From NCBI GenBank assembly GCA_051453625.1, contig JBOZIK010000001.1:106130465-106194464 (forward strand): a stretch of 64,000 bases of DNA, in the 5' to 3' direction. This document shows positions 31,980 through 43,850 of the stretch, piece after piece (positions within the stretch are counted from its first letter, which is position 1; the number at the start of each line of letters is the position of its first letter). The notes under the pieces were generated by a model. It was not told the origin of the DNA. It did not search any database and saw only the letters and a list, made by a program, of their open reading frames with translations. Source of the stretch: Welwitschia mirabilis (taxonomy: Eukaryota; Gnetophyta; Gnetopsida; Welwitschiales). The translations under genes were made by a program, and so were the position numbers.

Positions 31980-33040
31980 CTTAGTGTGTTACCTTAGGGA
32001 ATGCATATACTCTTCATTAAGAAAAAGGAGGCACCTTGCGACTCTGCATTGACTATAGAAAACTAAACAAGTTAATCATCAAGAACATGTATTTTTTACC
32101 AAGAATTAATAATTTATTGGATCAACTTCAAGGAGTCTAATTCTTCTTCAAGATTAACTTAAGGTCTAGATGCCATCAAATCCACTTCAAATAAGAGGAT
32201 ATTTATAAGACCATCTTTAAAACAAGATATTGACACTATTACTTTCATGAATTCAATGAATGACATCTTCCAATATTTCTTAGATAAGTTTGTGATTGTA
32301 TTCTTGAATGATATCCTAGTGTACTCCAAAAGACTTGGTGACTTTGTTATGCACCTTAAGTAAGTTTCATAAGTCTTTACTCGACACGATTTTAAAGCTA
32401 AATTGAGAAAATGTGATTTTTTTCCAAAGAAAAATCAATTACTTACGACATGTCATTTCCAATAAAGGAATTGCAAGTAATCAAGACAAAATGCAGGTTG
32501 TAAAGGAATGGTTAAAATTAAATGATTCCACACAAGTTCGAAGCTTCCTAAGATTGGCTGACTTCTATTGAAAATTTATCCTAGGATTCTCTCAACTAGG
32601 AGTGCCACTTACAAATTTAACAAAATTCATGTATACATTTAACTTTGATGAAAAATGTTGAAAAGCATTTCTTAGACTAAAGTTATTACTTACAATCACA
32701 CCTATCCTCAAGATTATGGCTATAAACAAAGCATTTGTCATTATTATCATTGTTTCTAGCCAAGGTATAAGGGTTGTACTAAGTTAGGATGATTGCGTTA
32801 TTACCTATAAATTATAAAAACTGAATTAACATGAGAGGAACTAAAGTCTTGGAGAGATTATCTTCTTGAAGGAAAGTTCTTACTTAAGATAGATCAAAAA
32901 AACTTGGAATACTTTCAGAAACAATCTGTCTTAAACATGTGATAGAGAAGATGGCCTGAACTGCATGCAAAATACAAATTCAAACTATAGTATACCTTAG
33001 GAAAGAAGAATAAAATTATAGACACCCTGAGCACAATGCG
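31980..33040 (+). pseudogene. pol: Ty3 reverse transcriptase-RNaseH
   Basis: Frameshifted RT. Blocks in order: [50 protein letters not shown], a KTIFKTRY..HYYFHEF block, then MNDIFQYFLDKFVIVFLNDILVYSK (family VFIDDIL.YS; the catalytic DD has become ND). RNaseH is recognisable at 32870-33040 as LLKIDQKNLEYF..Q, RRWPELHAKYKFKL, YTLGKKNKIIDTLS (family RTDH.SLKYF / RR....L..Y.F.I.Y.PGK.N..ADALSR). The pattern is that of plant Ty3 elements, most like chromoviruses. Confidence 0.85.
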
Positions 33041-33289
33041 ATGCATGTTAGCCACCATTATTACATCGGACCTATTAGGTTTTCTTAAGACATCCATAAC
33101 GAGTGATCTATACTTTAGAGATATATACTAGTTGATACAAGAAGGGAAAGAAGTTAACACTTACACACTCTCACATGATGGATACGTATTAAAAGAATGA
33201 TGTCTTTATTTCACAGGGCTAGTGGATAAAGAAGTTAATGTTTGAACTGCATAAAGTTCCTTATGTAGGATACCTTGGATTTATCTGAC

Positions 33290-34931
33290 CAATTGAGAAA
33301 GCACTAATTTTGTCCTAGAATAAAGAAAGACTTAAAAGAGTACATTCATAATTATACCACATGCAATAAATAAAAATTTATTGGGAAGACCCACTAGACT
33401 CCTTAATCATTAGGGGTATCGAAGGAGAAATGGAAAGAAAACTCTATGAATTTCATCACTAGATTACCTATCATTCATAAACAAGATGATGCACTTTTTG
33501 TNNNNNNNNNNNNNNNNNNNNNNNNNNNNNNNNNNNNNNNNNNNNNNNNNNNNNNNNNNNNNNNNNNNNNNNNNNNNNNNNNNNNNNNNNNNNNNNNNNN
33601 NNNNNNNNNNNNNNNNNNNNNNNNNNNNNNNNNNNNNNNNNNNNNNNNNNNNNNNNNNNNNNNNNNNNNNNNNNNNNNNNNNNNNNNNNNNNNNNNNNNN
33701 NNNNNNNNNNNNNNNNNNNNNNNNNNNNNNNNNNNNNNNNNNNNNNNNNNNNNNNNNNNNNNNNNNNNNNNNNNNNNNNNNNNNNNNNNNNNNNNNNNNN
33801 NNNNNNNNNNNNNNNNNNNNNNNNNNNNNNNNNNNNNNNNNNNNNNNNNNNNNNNNNNNNNNNNNNNNNNNNNNNNNNNNNNNNNNNNNNNNNNNNNNNN
33901 NNNNNNNNNNNNNNNNNNNNNNNNNNNNNNNNNNNNNNNNNNNNNNNNNNNNNNNNNNNNNNNNNNNNNNNNNNNNNNNNNNNNNNNNNNNNNNNNNNNN
34001 NNNNNNNNNNNNNNNNNNNNNNNNNNNNNNNNNNNNNNNNNNNNNNNNNNNNNNNNNNNNNNNNNNNNNNNNNNNNNNNNNNNNNNNNNNNNNNNNNNNN
34101 NNNNNNNNNNNNNNNNNNNNNNNNNNNNTTGTGCAAAAAGTCTTTAAGTTACATGGAGCATCTTAAGTTTTTATATCTGATCAAAATCCTAAATTCTTAT
34201 TTTAGTTCTAACAGAGCTTCTTTCATCACTTAAGAACTAAGCTTAGTTTTAGTACCTCATACCATCTACAAATCGATGATTAAACTAAAAAGATTAATTG
34301 TATTCTAAACGACATCTTATAGTGCTATATGATTAAAAAACCTAAACAATGGAAGAATTACCTATCCCTAAGTAAGTTTTCTTATAGCTAGACCTTTTAT
34401 GTCTCAATTCTGTGTTTACCATTCAAAGCAATGTATGGTAAGAACTATTCTATCCTTTTCATATGATCCAATCCTTCAGAAAAAATAGAAAGGGCTACAC
34501 CATCTGAACTGAAAGTCATGGAAGAAACAATTAATAAAATAAACAGGTATTTACAACTTACTCAAGACCAGTATAAGAAATACTATAATTAAAAACGTCA
34601 AACCAATATATTTGGTTAGGAAATAAGAATGTCAAAAAATGGAGAGGCATAAGATTTCCAAATCAAAATATTTATTTTTCCTCTTTTATTATTCAACAAA
34701 GAGCTTGCTTAAATAGACAAGCATACCACTAGGATTTTCACATATTCTTAGGCATGGGACCATAGTATGTACTAGTCTTAACATATTTTATGTTGGAAAA
34801 AAGTTTCTTTCAAGCCAAAAATAAACTCTTTAAAAATGGTAAAATATAGTAACCTAGCCCCTTGATACTGTGATCTATTCAAGATTATCAGAAGAATAGG
34901 GGACCTAGCTTATAAACTAGTATTGCCTCTG
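33290..34931 (+). pseudogene. pol: Ty3 integrase, interrupted by gap and by an LTR
   Basis: Before the gap: a TTCNK zinc-finger remnant and WKENSMNFITRLPIIHKQDDALF (family W..ISMDFI.GLP.....D.I). After it: FVQKVFKLHGAS.VFISDQNPKF, TKLSFSTSYHLQIDD.T, ILNDIL.CY and FKAMYG, matching V...LHG.P..I.SDRD..F / KL..STAYHPQTDGQTE / NR.LED.LR / PF..VYG. The C-terminal RIGDLAYKLVLP (family RIGPVAYKL.LP) ends directly at the Athila-type LTR, so a chromodomain, if there was one, is displaced. Confidence 0.8.
33502..34128. other. assembly gap (627 N)
   Basis: Gap inside the integrase core. From the flanking conserved blocks only about 80-100 bases should be missing, so either the gap size is overestimated or an insertion lies here. 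Confidence 0.95.
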
Positions 34932-36180
34932 TGTTGCAATGTGTATTTATGTAATTATTTCTTCCTTGATTAAATCTTATTAATTAAAAATATTTTCACA
35001 ACACACATACTAGTATAGACAGAAGTAAACTTAAATGTAGTAATTCATCAAATGCATTAGGATAGAAGTTAGAGAAGTAATTTTAAGTAAAGAATTTTTG
35101 TATTTTTTATTTAGGTTCAAATAAAAAGAAAGAATAATGTAAGAAAACAATGCAAAGTAAACACACTAATGTAACACAAATGAAATCAACTTTAAATGCA
35201 ATATCTATCTGACTACCAAACAGTACTGTCACAAAGATCAACCTTGCATAACCTAGATTGATTAATAAAATTGTTACTAATCCTAATTAACTTAAGTTAT
35301 TTAGTATATCAAACATAATATAGAAAACACACAATGATTAATCTATGAAATATAAAATTCAACGTGATGTAAGATCTAAACTAACAATTTCAAGCTTGAT
35401 AAAGGTTGTCCATGATGATCTATATCAATTATAAAGATTTCATAGAATAATAATCAACATAAACCATAAGGGATATGCATATACATAAAATCAAAAGAAT
35501 ATTTTCATTATTGTTGAACCAACATATTGTTATAAAAAAGTAGCACCTCAATGAAGGAGATATAAGCCAACACCCAGGAAGATCCCTTTTTATAATAATG
35601 AATAGCCATTCTGTTCTTTAATCTTCTATCATAATATTTTTAGGTTCTAAAGAAGATAAACTCAAAGTAAGGGTGAAGGAGGTATTTGTTACAACAAAAC
35701 ACTCTAAAAATAGTAAATCTAATAGATGCAATAGAAACCCTAATAATACATAAAAAGCACATGATATTTTATAGAAGTTTATTAAAGTTTGATGAATTGA
35801 CTAAAAGTAGGTGTTGTCTTGGCTATTGCTCAGATGATGCTGGGATAATGCTACATCAAAAGATGTTTCATTAGCTTCAATATTTAGCATAGTCAACATC
35901 CTAATTAGCTTACATGTGATGTCATCCATACTATTATCCAAACAATAATATTTTTGAATCTATTCAATCAAGTTATATTGGACTTGTAGATCATTAATTC
36001 CTTCTTAGAATGTGAAGTATCAAAAATTATCCAAAATACCTCCAAATGTGTAAGTGATTGTGCATTGTTATGATTTGCTTCTTGAGTCTCAATACTCATC
36101 GAAATCCACTTAAATCTATTAATGTCTTACAAAACAACTCAAAATACCTAATAAAAAGTATAGAATTTGGCATCACAACA
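34932..36180 (-). repeat. Athila 3' LTR inserted in the Ty3 integrase
   Basis: A 1,249-base LTR, TGTTG to CAACA, homologous to the LTR at 1382-2625. The polypurine tract lies on its right side on the minus strand, so it is the 3' LTR of a minus-strand element whose body extends to the right. The left neighbour is the broken Ty3 integrase; 34927-34931 (ctctg) would be one target-site copy. Inside there is only AT-rich sequence; the open frame at 35686-35874 is not a known protein. Confidence 0.8.
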
Positions 36181-36192
36181 TAGCCCCCACTT
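36181..36192 (-). other. polypurine tract
   Basis: The minus strand reads AAGTGGGGGCTA immediately before the LTR start TGTTGTGATGCC. This is the plus-strand primer site of the Athila element and sets its orientation. Confidence 0.7.
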
Positions 36193-36231
36193 AGCCTTAT
36201 CAGTTACTAACAAAGTAGGCAAACAATTGTA

Positions 36232-36331
36232 NNNNNNNNNNNNNNNNNNNNNNNNNNNNNNNNNNNNNNNNNNNNNNNNNNNNNNNNNNNNNNNNNNNNN
36301 NNNNNNNNNNNNNNNNNNNNNNNNNNNNNNN
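36232..36331. other. assembly gap (100 N) with repeated flanks
   Basis: The 46 bases before it (36186-36231) recur right after it (36332-36377) with three differences. Confidence 0.9.
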
Positions 36332-36377
36332 CCCACTTAGCCTTATCAGGTACTAACAAAGTAGGCAAACAACTATA

Positions 36378-38160
36378 ATTGTAAGCGAAATTGAATAAGA
36401 TAAACATTAACTAAGAATATGTAAATCAAGTTTAGAAATCTCATTATGTAGGATCAAATCTTAAAATAAAATAGACTAAATGTTTTACCTTAATAGATAA
36501 TGTAACCATGATGTCGTCCATTATTTCATTCAAATGATTTTGGGGATAACAGACTTTTGAAAATCAGACTATAAAATCAAATGCTTGTAATTATGCTCAT
36601 TATAAAATAAGATTAAAACACTTACTAGTACATTAGTCCTCCACTTAAAATATTTAACACATCGAAGAAATAGAGATTGAATGTCATAAAAAGAATCATC
36701 ATAAGATACAACCATAATAACATAGATAAATGATGTGTATGTATAATCCAAAAAATTAATAACCCAAAAAATGATATTTATAAATCAAACATTTGAGTTT
36801 TTAAGTATAATAAACAAGGGAAAATACATTAAAATAAGTAATCATAACATTATTCTCTTCATCCATGGTCTCTGAATTACTTGAGCCACTCTTACAAGAG
36901 AAACCTGCAACTATTCTGTTGTAAAGTACATAGCTTTACTAAATAATATCTATAATGCATCTCATTCAAATAATAGATGATCATAATCAAATTAGTACAT
37001 TACAGATATGTATTGTAAAAATTTAAAAAAAAACCTAAAAAATTCAAAGTTTTTACTCAAAATATTTTAAAATATATGTCCTGTTGCCCTCCTCCCTTCC
37101 CTCAAATATGTGAATTGATAAATCCTGTATTACATTAACATAATGATGGGTGCTTATATGATGGAATAAGTGCAAAAAATATCACTAAATATTATTAAAT
37201 AATAAAATAATACTAGAAAAATGTAGAAAATATGCTAATATTAATCTAAAAATAAGCTCACATTATTAAATAAAAATAACCAAAGGCTTAGTTAAGATTT
37301 AACCATTTAGTTCAAGAAGCATCATCACAATAGTCTTATGATGAAGTTACTTGAACTAATTAGGTTGGTTTATTACTAATAAATTACTATGTACATATAT
37401 TACATCTAGAGGAAATGGTAAAAGTAATAAAGCATGTAGAATTTAAATGAGATGCTGGATAATACTTATTTCTAAGTACTATTAATTATCCTAATTTATG
37501 TTTAGCTACACTAACAGGAGCCAATAGAAATAATATTACTTTTTTAAGTAATAAAATACGCATACAATGATACTAAAATATGCTTTCTAGATTTATATTA
37601 AAATACTAACTGTTACATAAATATGTGTTAAGGCTTGTGTTTTCCTTTGCAAGTAACACTATGAAGTATGAGAAATGCTAGTGCGCCTTTTACAGGAGAG
37701 CTAGAGATCCCTTTCTTAATCTTCTTGCCTTGTCTATTCCTAGAATGTTTTGCCAAAAAGATTCCCCCATTTGGTGGTGATCCTATTCTTATATCCTTGT
37801 TTGTTATTCTATTTCCATTCTTTGCTCCTTAGGAATAGGTATATGATTGGAGTTTGTTACTTCTTCTTCACCACCGCAATCTTATTTTCCAACTTTATGC
37901 CATGTGGTATCTTGTATCTGAAACAAGATAATAAAATATACATACTAACCTACTAACTTACTAACTAACTAATTTACTGATTAGTAATTATAATAATAAA
38001 TAAAAACATCTATTGTTTTTTAAAATGCATAATTAAGATAATGAAAAACCTTCATTAATAAGCATAATTTACATTAAAGTTTATTCTCATCAATTTCCCC
38101 AAGTTTAAGGTTTTGTTAATGTTAGATAATTCTAGATCTTTAAATAGCATTTTTAGCATG
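36378..38160. other. retroelement 3' region, no gene recognised
   Basis: AT-rich sequence between the Athila PPT and the Tat integrase. It includes a pyrimidine tract at 37085-37104 (purine-rich on the minus strand) and a slightly GC-richer patch at 37660-37920 with short unrecognised frames. The Athila/Tat junction should fall in here, but I could not place it. Confidence 0.4.
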
Positions 38161-38169
38161 ATAATTTAA

Positions 38170-38640
38170 ATTTGAATAGGTAAGATCACTTTGGTACCAT
38201 AGGCTTCTTGAAATAGGATCCTTCCCATAGCAGTTTTCACTATAATATGATAAGTCCATAATGCTAAAGGCAGTTTCTCATGCCATGATTTCATATTACT
38301 TTACAACAATCTTCTTAAAGTAGTTAATTATGAGTTTATTAGTTGTCTCAACTTGTACATTTTCTTAAGGGAAATGTGGATTTAAACACAAGTGTTTTAG
38401 CCTAAATTTTTTCAAGAAATTCCTTGGTTTTAATAACCTAAACTATGGGTCATTATCAATAATGATAACATAGGGCATGTCAAATCTAGCGATGATATGA
38501 TCAAGGATGAAATGTCAAATGTGATTTGATGTTTTTTGCCATAGCAAAATCCTTTTACCCATTTAGAAAATTATTTTATTGTGATGAGGATGAATGCATG
38601 TTGTCCTAATGACATAAGCATGATAGAACTACTAAAATTC
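38170..38640 (-). pseudogene. pol: Tat integrase core
   Basis: Readable blocks on the minus strand: FILDHIIARFDMPYVIIIDNDP (family I..RFG.P..IITDNG), KHLCLNPHFP.ENVQVETTNKLIINYFKK (family .H..STPYHPQ.NGQ.E..N+.I...L+K) and YGKDPISRSLWYQSDLTY (family GRTPF.L.YG.EAVLP). Catalytic Asp and Glu positions can still be seen in DND and QVE. Stops and frameshifts are frequent. Confidence 0.8.
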
Positions 38641-39354
38641 ATACTCCACTTTTGAAAATCCCAATTGGATGGGAAGAAAAGTGTCTAGTATGTAGTTGAT
38701 GTATTCTCAATGAAAATATCTAATAGATGTGACATATTATTACCATCTTGAAATTTTCACTATTTATTATTTTCTAAAGTAAGCAAATCTTATCACATGA
38801 TCCAATAGTGATCTCGCCCCCTGATGGAACCCACATAGTCTAGCATGTATTTCTTTTAAAACATGAGTAACTTTTCTTAAATTTAGACATCTTAATAAGA
38901 TACCTTTATTTTATTTTTTTTGTATAATTGATCTTGAATTAGGATGAATTACATTACTTAATTACTAAAGTTTCACTTCTATAGTAATAACAGATTTCAG
39001 GTATCTTTTGATCAGTGAGGTAATTTCCTAGAGTGTCATATCACTCATTGTTTAACTTGGGATATTTTATCAATTACTTTACTTCATCTAATAATAGATT
39101 TAGATAAGTTGTAATAAGGCATTCATCAAGGAGATTTTGACTAACATCCATGCATGTAACATAATCTTTAAGAGATGGATCTATAAAACATATTTATGCA
39201 ATGTTTATAAGGTAATCCACAAATTGATTTTTATTTCTAGGGATGGCTAGAATTTCACATGGCTTGAATAAAGCAAGAAAATTTCTTACTTTTTCTATAT
39301 ATGCATTTAGAATTCCCGATTTAGCTTCATACTTACCTAAGACTTGATTGAAAA

Positions 39355-39660
39355 TTAGTTGCAAATCACTAAAAATGCATAATTTCTTAAAGCCTGCTTG
39401 AATAGCTTGATTCCTCTTATTAAAGCCATATATTTAGTGTTGTTATTTGCGCAATAGAAATTTAGCTTAAAAGATAATGATAAGATATTTTTATTATTAA
39501 GGAAGAAGACAATTCTTACAAATCCATCATTTTGGTTGAATGTATTATCAGACAACATCAATGCATCCTAATTCTTTTTCATTTAGATGACATGAAATTT
39601 TTAATCAAGGAATTTTCTAAACTTATTAGAGATTTCATCTTCAGTTTTAACTAGGAGATC
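39355..39660 (-). pseudogene. archaeal-type second RNaseH (Tat hallmark)
   Basis: A 68-codon open piece (39561-39355) with LSLSFKLNFYCANNNTKYMALIRGIKLFKQALRNYAFL and then LQLIFNQVLG just below. It matches the aRNH of Tat elements (F.L.F.CTNN.AEYEALI.GL......G...L.V.GDSQLV..QV.G). The AEYEAL glutamates have become Lys and Met, so it is inactive. This domain was acquired by the Tat lineage in addition to its original RNaseH. Confidence 0.75.
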
Positions 39661-40199
39661 TTCTAGCAATTTAGCTATGCACTTCTTTTTGAATAATTTT
39701 ATAATTGAAATTCTAAGTTAAACTTAGTAAGTATTAACATTCATTTGGTTAATTGTGAACTACAAGTAAAGTATTCAAGTATATGTTTAAATATATTCTG
39801 GTTATTAATCATAATTATTTTGTTTATTATTATGTAAGGATAAAGTTTTTGCAATGCTAATACTACACTCAAACATGCCTTTCTTGTATCATTGTAGTTT
39901 TTCTCATATTAGTGCATTCTCCTAGTGATGTAGTAAATTGGATCATCCTAATGAAGTCCATCTCTTTAAAAGATAATCATGTTAATTAATGATAATTTAT
40001 ATGTAAGATAAAGATAAAATGATCAATATAACTTAGGTATACTAAGAACAGGTATAGATGTTAAATACTATTTAATTCTTTAAAGGGCTTTTGGCATTTG
40101 TTGTCCCATTTAAACTTACTATCTTTCTTAAACTAGTGCATGAACAACTCACATCAATCTATTAAGGTTGAGATAAACTAATGTATTGCTTACAACCTA

Positions 40200-41000
40200 T
40201 CTTATAGACTCTATAGTTCTTTTAGATTCCATACTGATGGCATATCAATAACTGCCTTAATCTTGTCTAAATCAATCTCTATGTCTTTGTTTGATACCAT
40301 AAAGCCTAGGAGTTTTCTTTATGACATACCAAACACGCATTTCTTTGGATTTAAGCATAGATTATGTTACCTTGCTTGCATAAAGAGTTAATTTAAGCTA
40401 TTAGGATGATCAATAACTATCTTTGACTAGACCACAATATTATCCATAGTTTTTTACTTTTCAATGGATCGTGTTATGGAAGATGTACATTACTACATAC
40501 TAGTATGTTATGCCAGCATTCTTTAATCCAAAGGTATCATAACATAACTAAATAGACCCCATAGTATTATAAAAGTTATTTTATACTCATCTATAAGATT
40601 GATGAATATCTAATTATAACCTGAATAACTATTCATAAATGATAAGAGGTTATAACTAGCAGTGTTATCTATTAGATATAGATGTTTAATAAAAGATAGT
40701 CATCCTATAAGATAACCTTATTTAGGTCATTGTAATCGATACAAATCCTGGTTTAGATATTCTTTTTTGGAACGACCACCATGTTTAATAACTAATCTGG
40801 ATAGTCTATCGATTTAATGAAACTATAGTCAAAAGATTCTCTAGATCTTGTTTCTCCACTAATGTAAGATGAGGATTAAGATTTCTAACCTTCTATCTCA
40901 CTAGGATCACGTTTGAATTTATAATGATGTTATGCATAACTATCGATTTATTGATACTAGGAATATCTTTGTAATTCTAAGCATAGATGTTCTTATTAGA
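40200..41000 (-). pseudogene. pol: Tat reverse transcriptase
   Basis: Blocks from 40900 downwards: a WLANIVVVPKKNGK-like segment (shifted frame), NDLNK, LLSFMDGYSGYNQI-like (about 40640), FGLKNAGITYYYVVMYIFHNTIH (about 40530-40460; family FGLKNAGATYQR.M..IF...I), then LNPKKCVFGMS..KLLGFMVSNKDIEIDLDKIKAVIDMPSV (about 40350-40230; family LNP.KC.FGV..GKLLGF.VS.RGIE..P.K..AI..M). The YVDD box is unreadable (mutated). Confidence 0.85.
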
Positions 41001-41959
41001 AGACAGCACATTTTCAAGCTTAGATTTAATCTGTTGTAGTAGTTGTTCATTGATCTTAAGATATTTATCTTAATTAATAAAGCCCACAAGGAAGTCATAT
41101 GTTAAAATATTCTATTACTTTACTAGAGATGATTTTATCTTTTTTGAATTCATTATTTCATATTCCTCTTTTTTTTTTTTTAATACTTATTTACTCTTAA
41201 TTTGAGAATATACAAGGTTTTCCTAGGGAATCAATATAGTTAAAATTAACAAGGTTAAGATCAATGTGCCTTTTGATACGTTGACTATCAAGAGTTAAAT
41301 GCAAGGGCATGTTCAACCAACTCCTTATCATGATGTCCTACAAGTCAAGAAATTCATATAAGAATAACAAGAAGGGGCAAATTAAAAGAAAAAATTGAAA
41401 AACATTATAAGTTACTTTCACTAAAAGACATAGAAAGGAAAAACATAAAATGATTTTGAAGATATTTTACTCTTTTTTATTTTTTTTAAAAAAGTTTTAA
41501 AACATTATGCTTTCAAAGTGCTCATGAGTGGTGTGATAAGCTGAGGCCTTTTCTCAGCTATTGAGACTTTACTTAGCCACATAAATGTGTATTGTATGAG
41601 GTACTTTAATTATTAAGGACTTTGTTATTTGTGCTTTAACTAGGTAAGTAAGCTAAAACACTTTTTTTTTTCATTTTTTATTTTTTTGGGATATTTTTTT
41701 TTTCCATGTGTGTGGGTATATGCCAATGTACATATCTTTTTGTGTATATATCTTTGAATTATGATTTAGTTGGAAAGTCATCTAGAAGGAATGAAATCCT
41801 TCTTGCATCTAAAATCTAGGTTTTGGAAATTGATGAGACCTTCATCTTGTGAGGGTTCCCTAGATCATGTTCTAAGTATAATAAAGTTATAGTAATATTC
41901 TTATGCATAGGAGATGCAGTGGAGAAGATAACATGGATAGAACTTTCACATTTACCATC
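41001..41959 (-). pseudogene. Tat protease-RT linker, no clear domain
   Basis: Decayed pol sequence between protease and RT, with simple A/T runs at 41168-41180 and 41460-41700. No further domain is readable. Confidence 0.4.
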
Positions 41960-42330
41960 ATGTGATTTTATTCTAATGGCATCAAAATTTTAGACCCAAT
42001 AAATTTTAGCTTTTGATGGGGAAAAGATATGATTTTCTTCATGTCCATTATTCAAGTATTCTCAACAATAAATTAAATGCTACTACATTATTAATTACAT
42101 GAAATTGAGCATTCTTAACCTTTTAAGCCACTTTGATAGGTAAAGTGACTATCCTTCTTGATTTGTCTCCATGATTATTAAACCCTCTGATCATCACATC
42201 TTTCTTCATCTTTAAGAGATGTTCCATTTTGAGCTTTTTAAGGCATGACAAACCTATTACATTTAATTTGGCTCTGTAATTAATGAAGGCTTTACTCAGT
42301 TTAATAGGTCTAATGTTTACAAATTTATAA
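41960..42330 (-). pseudogene. Tat aspartic protease
   Basis: Retropepsin remnant: AFINYRAKLNVIGLSCLKKLKM, MIRGFNNHGDKSRRIVTLPIKVA and FHVINNVVAFNLLLR, corresponding to VD.GSA.N.I....L..L / V.GF.N.G...RG.I.LPI.V / F.VI.....YN.LLGR. The catalytic D-S/T-G is not preserved (NYRA). Confidence 0.7.
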
Positions 42331-43365
42331 GATGGTTTAGTTATGATTGTCCTCTTAGGGGGTCATAAAGATCTTATGGTATTAGAACTAGACTGCTTTC
42401 TCGTCCTCTTTACTCTTTTAAACATGCACCTACTTTGATGTGGCTTCTATCTTAGGTGGTTAACTTTAATGAGGAGGTGATTTTTAGCTTAATCATTTCT
42501 CACATATCCTTTTAACTGTGAGTTTATAAGGCTTATATCTCTATATTAATGAATTTAAATAATGATACACCTCCTCTACTTTAGAGATAAGTACTACATT
42601 GGCACATGTGATTAAGGGGTACGGTGAGTCCAATTCTAATCAAACCGTTACCTCTAATTTTTTCTTGCTCTTCTAAATAACTTATTCTAGTGGCTTCTTA
42701 GACCGATCTTAGATTACCAATATTATAAAGGGATCATTATCATTTTGAAATACCACATTCTATGGTGGTTGCAATGTAGAAGATTAAGAAGGAAATGGGT
42801 TTTTGTAGATCTTAAGCTATTTATTCTTAACTAGTAAGATCATGTCAAATTTTATGTCCTTTTTATTTTCAATGATACCATAGATGATGTGTCTTAGGTT
42901 GAAACAATTTTAATATGATATCCTTGGACATAGTAATACTCATAGTACTTTGACTCATCATACCTTTTAGTTTAGGTTCATTTGGATCCCTTTGTCTAAT
43001 TCAAGGTTATTTAATCACTCTCTTTTTTAGTAGAATCGAGAAAATTTATCCCATTGGAATATTTAGTTTTATAAAGCTCCTTGTAGATTGAAAGATTGCA
43101 ATTTAACTTTGAAGCCTATCTTAACCTTAACTTTGAGTTGTTTATACATGCTATTTAGGTTTTGGTGGTAAGCAGGTTACAATTATCATAATAGAGAATA
43201 GTATGATTGATGATAAGCTAGTTAAGAATCAAAAGATTGTGAAGCAAAAGGAACTTGAGGCACCATTGGCATCATCATTGGATTACCCATCAAATGGAAT
43301 GGTAATTTTATTAAATTGGTTAATTAATGATGGTAACATTCTTTAGGTTTTTACCTATGGTACTT
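42331..43365 (-). pseudogene. Tat gag-protease region, no clear domain
   Basis: Decayed sequence between gag and protease. The zinc knuckle expected here is not recognisable. Confidence 0.35.
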
Positions 43366-43850
43366 TTATCTTTTTTGGATGGTTTCCTTTTGGGATGTAT
43401 TGTTAAATTTTATGGCTCCTTTATCTTCTCCTACAACTTCTATCCTCTTGACTAAGGTGATAGCTTGTTCGACATTTTTGAAAGATATGTCATGTCTGCA
43501 TAACGTAGCAAAAAGATATGTCATGTCTGCATCTGTGATTGAAGTTTTCAACTATAGTGTAATGACTCTTCATCAACGTGCATATTCTTGTATAGTCTTG
43601 TTAAAATATTATCACTTGGTAATTAGAGTATCTAAGGTATCCTCTTTGAGATGTTGATTCAATAATATTGGATAAACATTTTTAAGAGTTTTTTAAACCT
43701 ATAATAGAATGAATAGATATTTGGTAATACCACTCAAGAGCTTCTCTTTAGAGATAAACAAAATAGATGACATGTGGTATTATGGTCAATGTTACACATA
43801 TGGCATGTGTGTTTGAAGTTTATGACATATATGACTGGGACTTCTATGCT
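43366..43850 (-). pseudogene. gag: Tat gag
   Basis: Gag capsid part. EKLLEWYYQ-SIHSIIGFKKLLKMFIQYY (family A..WY..LP.GSI.SF..L...FL..F) is followed by NKTIQEYAR (family ESL..Y..RF) and a 61-codon open piece starting MKTSITDADMTYLFATLCRHDISF. A 22-base direct duplication (aaaagatatgtcatgtctgc type) occurs at about 43482 and 43510, doubling part of this frame. Confidence 0.65.

Larger units (their letters stand above)
30089..34931 (+). mobile_element. Ty3 retrotransposon (chromovirus-like), broken
   Basis: Plus-strand Ty3 element with gag, protease, RT, RNaseH and integrase in the standard order. It contains a 627-N gap inside the integrase and ends abruptly at the Athila-type LTR at 34932, in the integrase C-terminus. 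Its 5' LTR probably includes sequence left of the CACTA (the minisatellite area), so the CACTA seems to have inserted within it, but the LTR edges could not be found. Confidence 0.7.

Noticed and set aside
33446-34166. Long open frames across the 627-N gap
   Set aside because: They consist almost entirely of N; only the ends are real sequence and belong to the Ty3 integrase.
34840-34931. A chromodomain at the end of the Ty3 integrase
   Set aside because: The integrase C-terminus is cut by the Athila LTR before a chromodomain could be read; the chromovirus label rests on RT/RNaseH pattern only.
37080-37110. Polypurine tract and LTR start for the Tat element
   Set aside because: The minus strand is purine-rich (gagggaagggaggaggg) but the next bases are CAACAGG, not TG, so no LTR start is supported.
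37660-37920. Captured gene exon in a GC-richer patch
   Set aside because: Translations in all frames give no block I recognise; left as undetermined.
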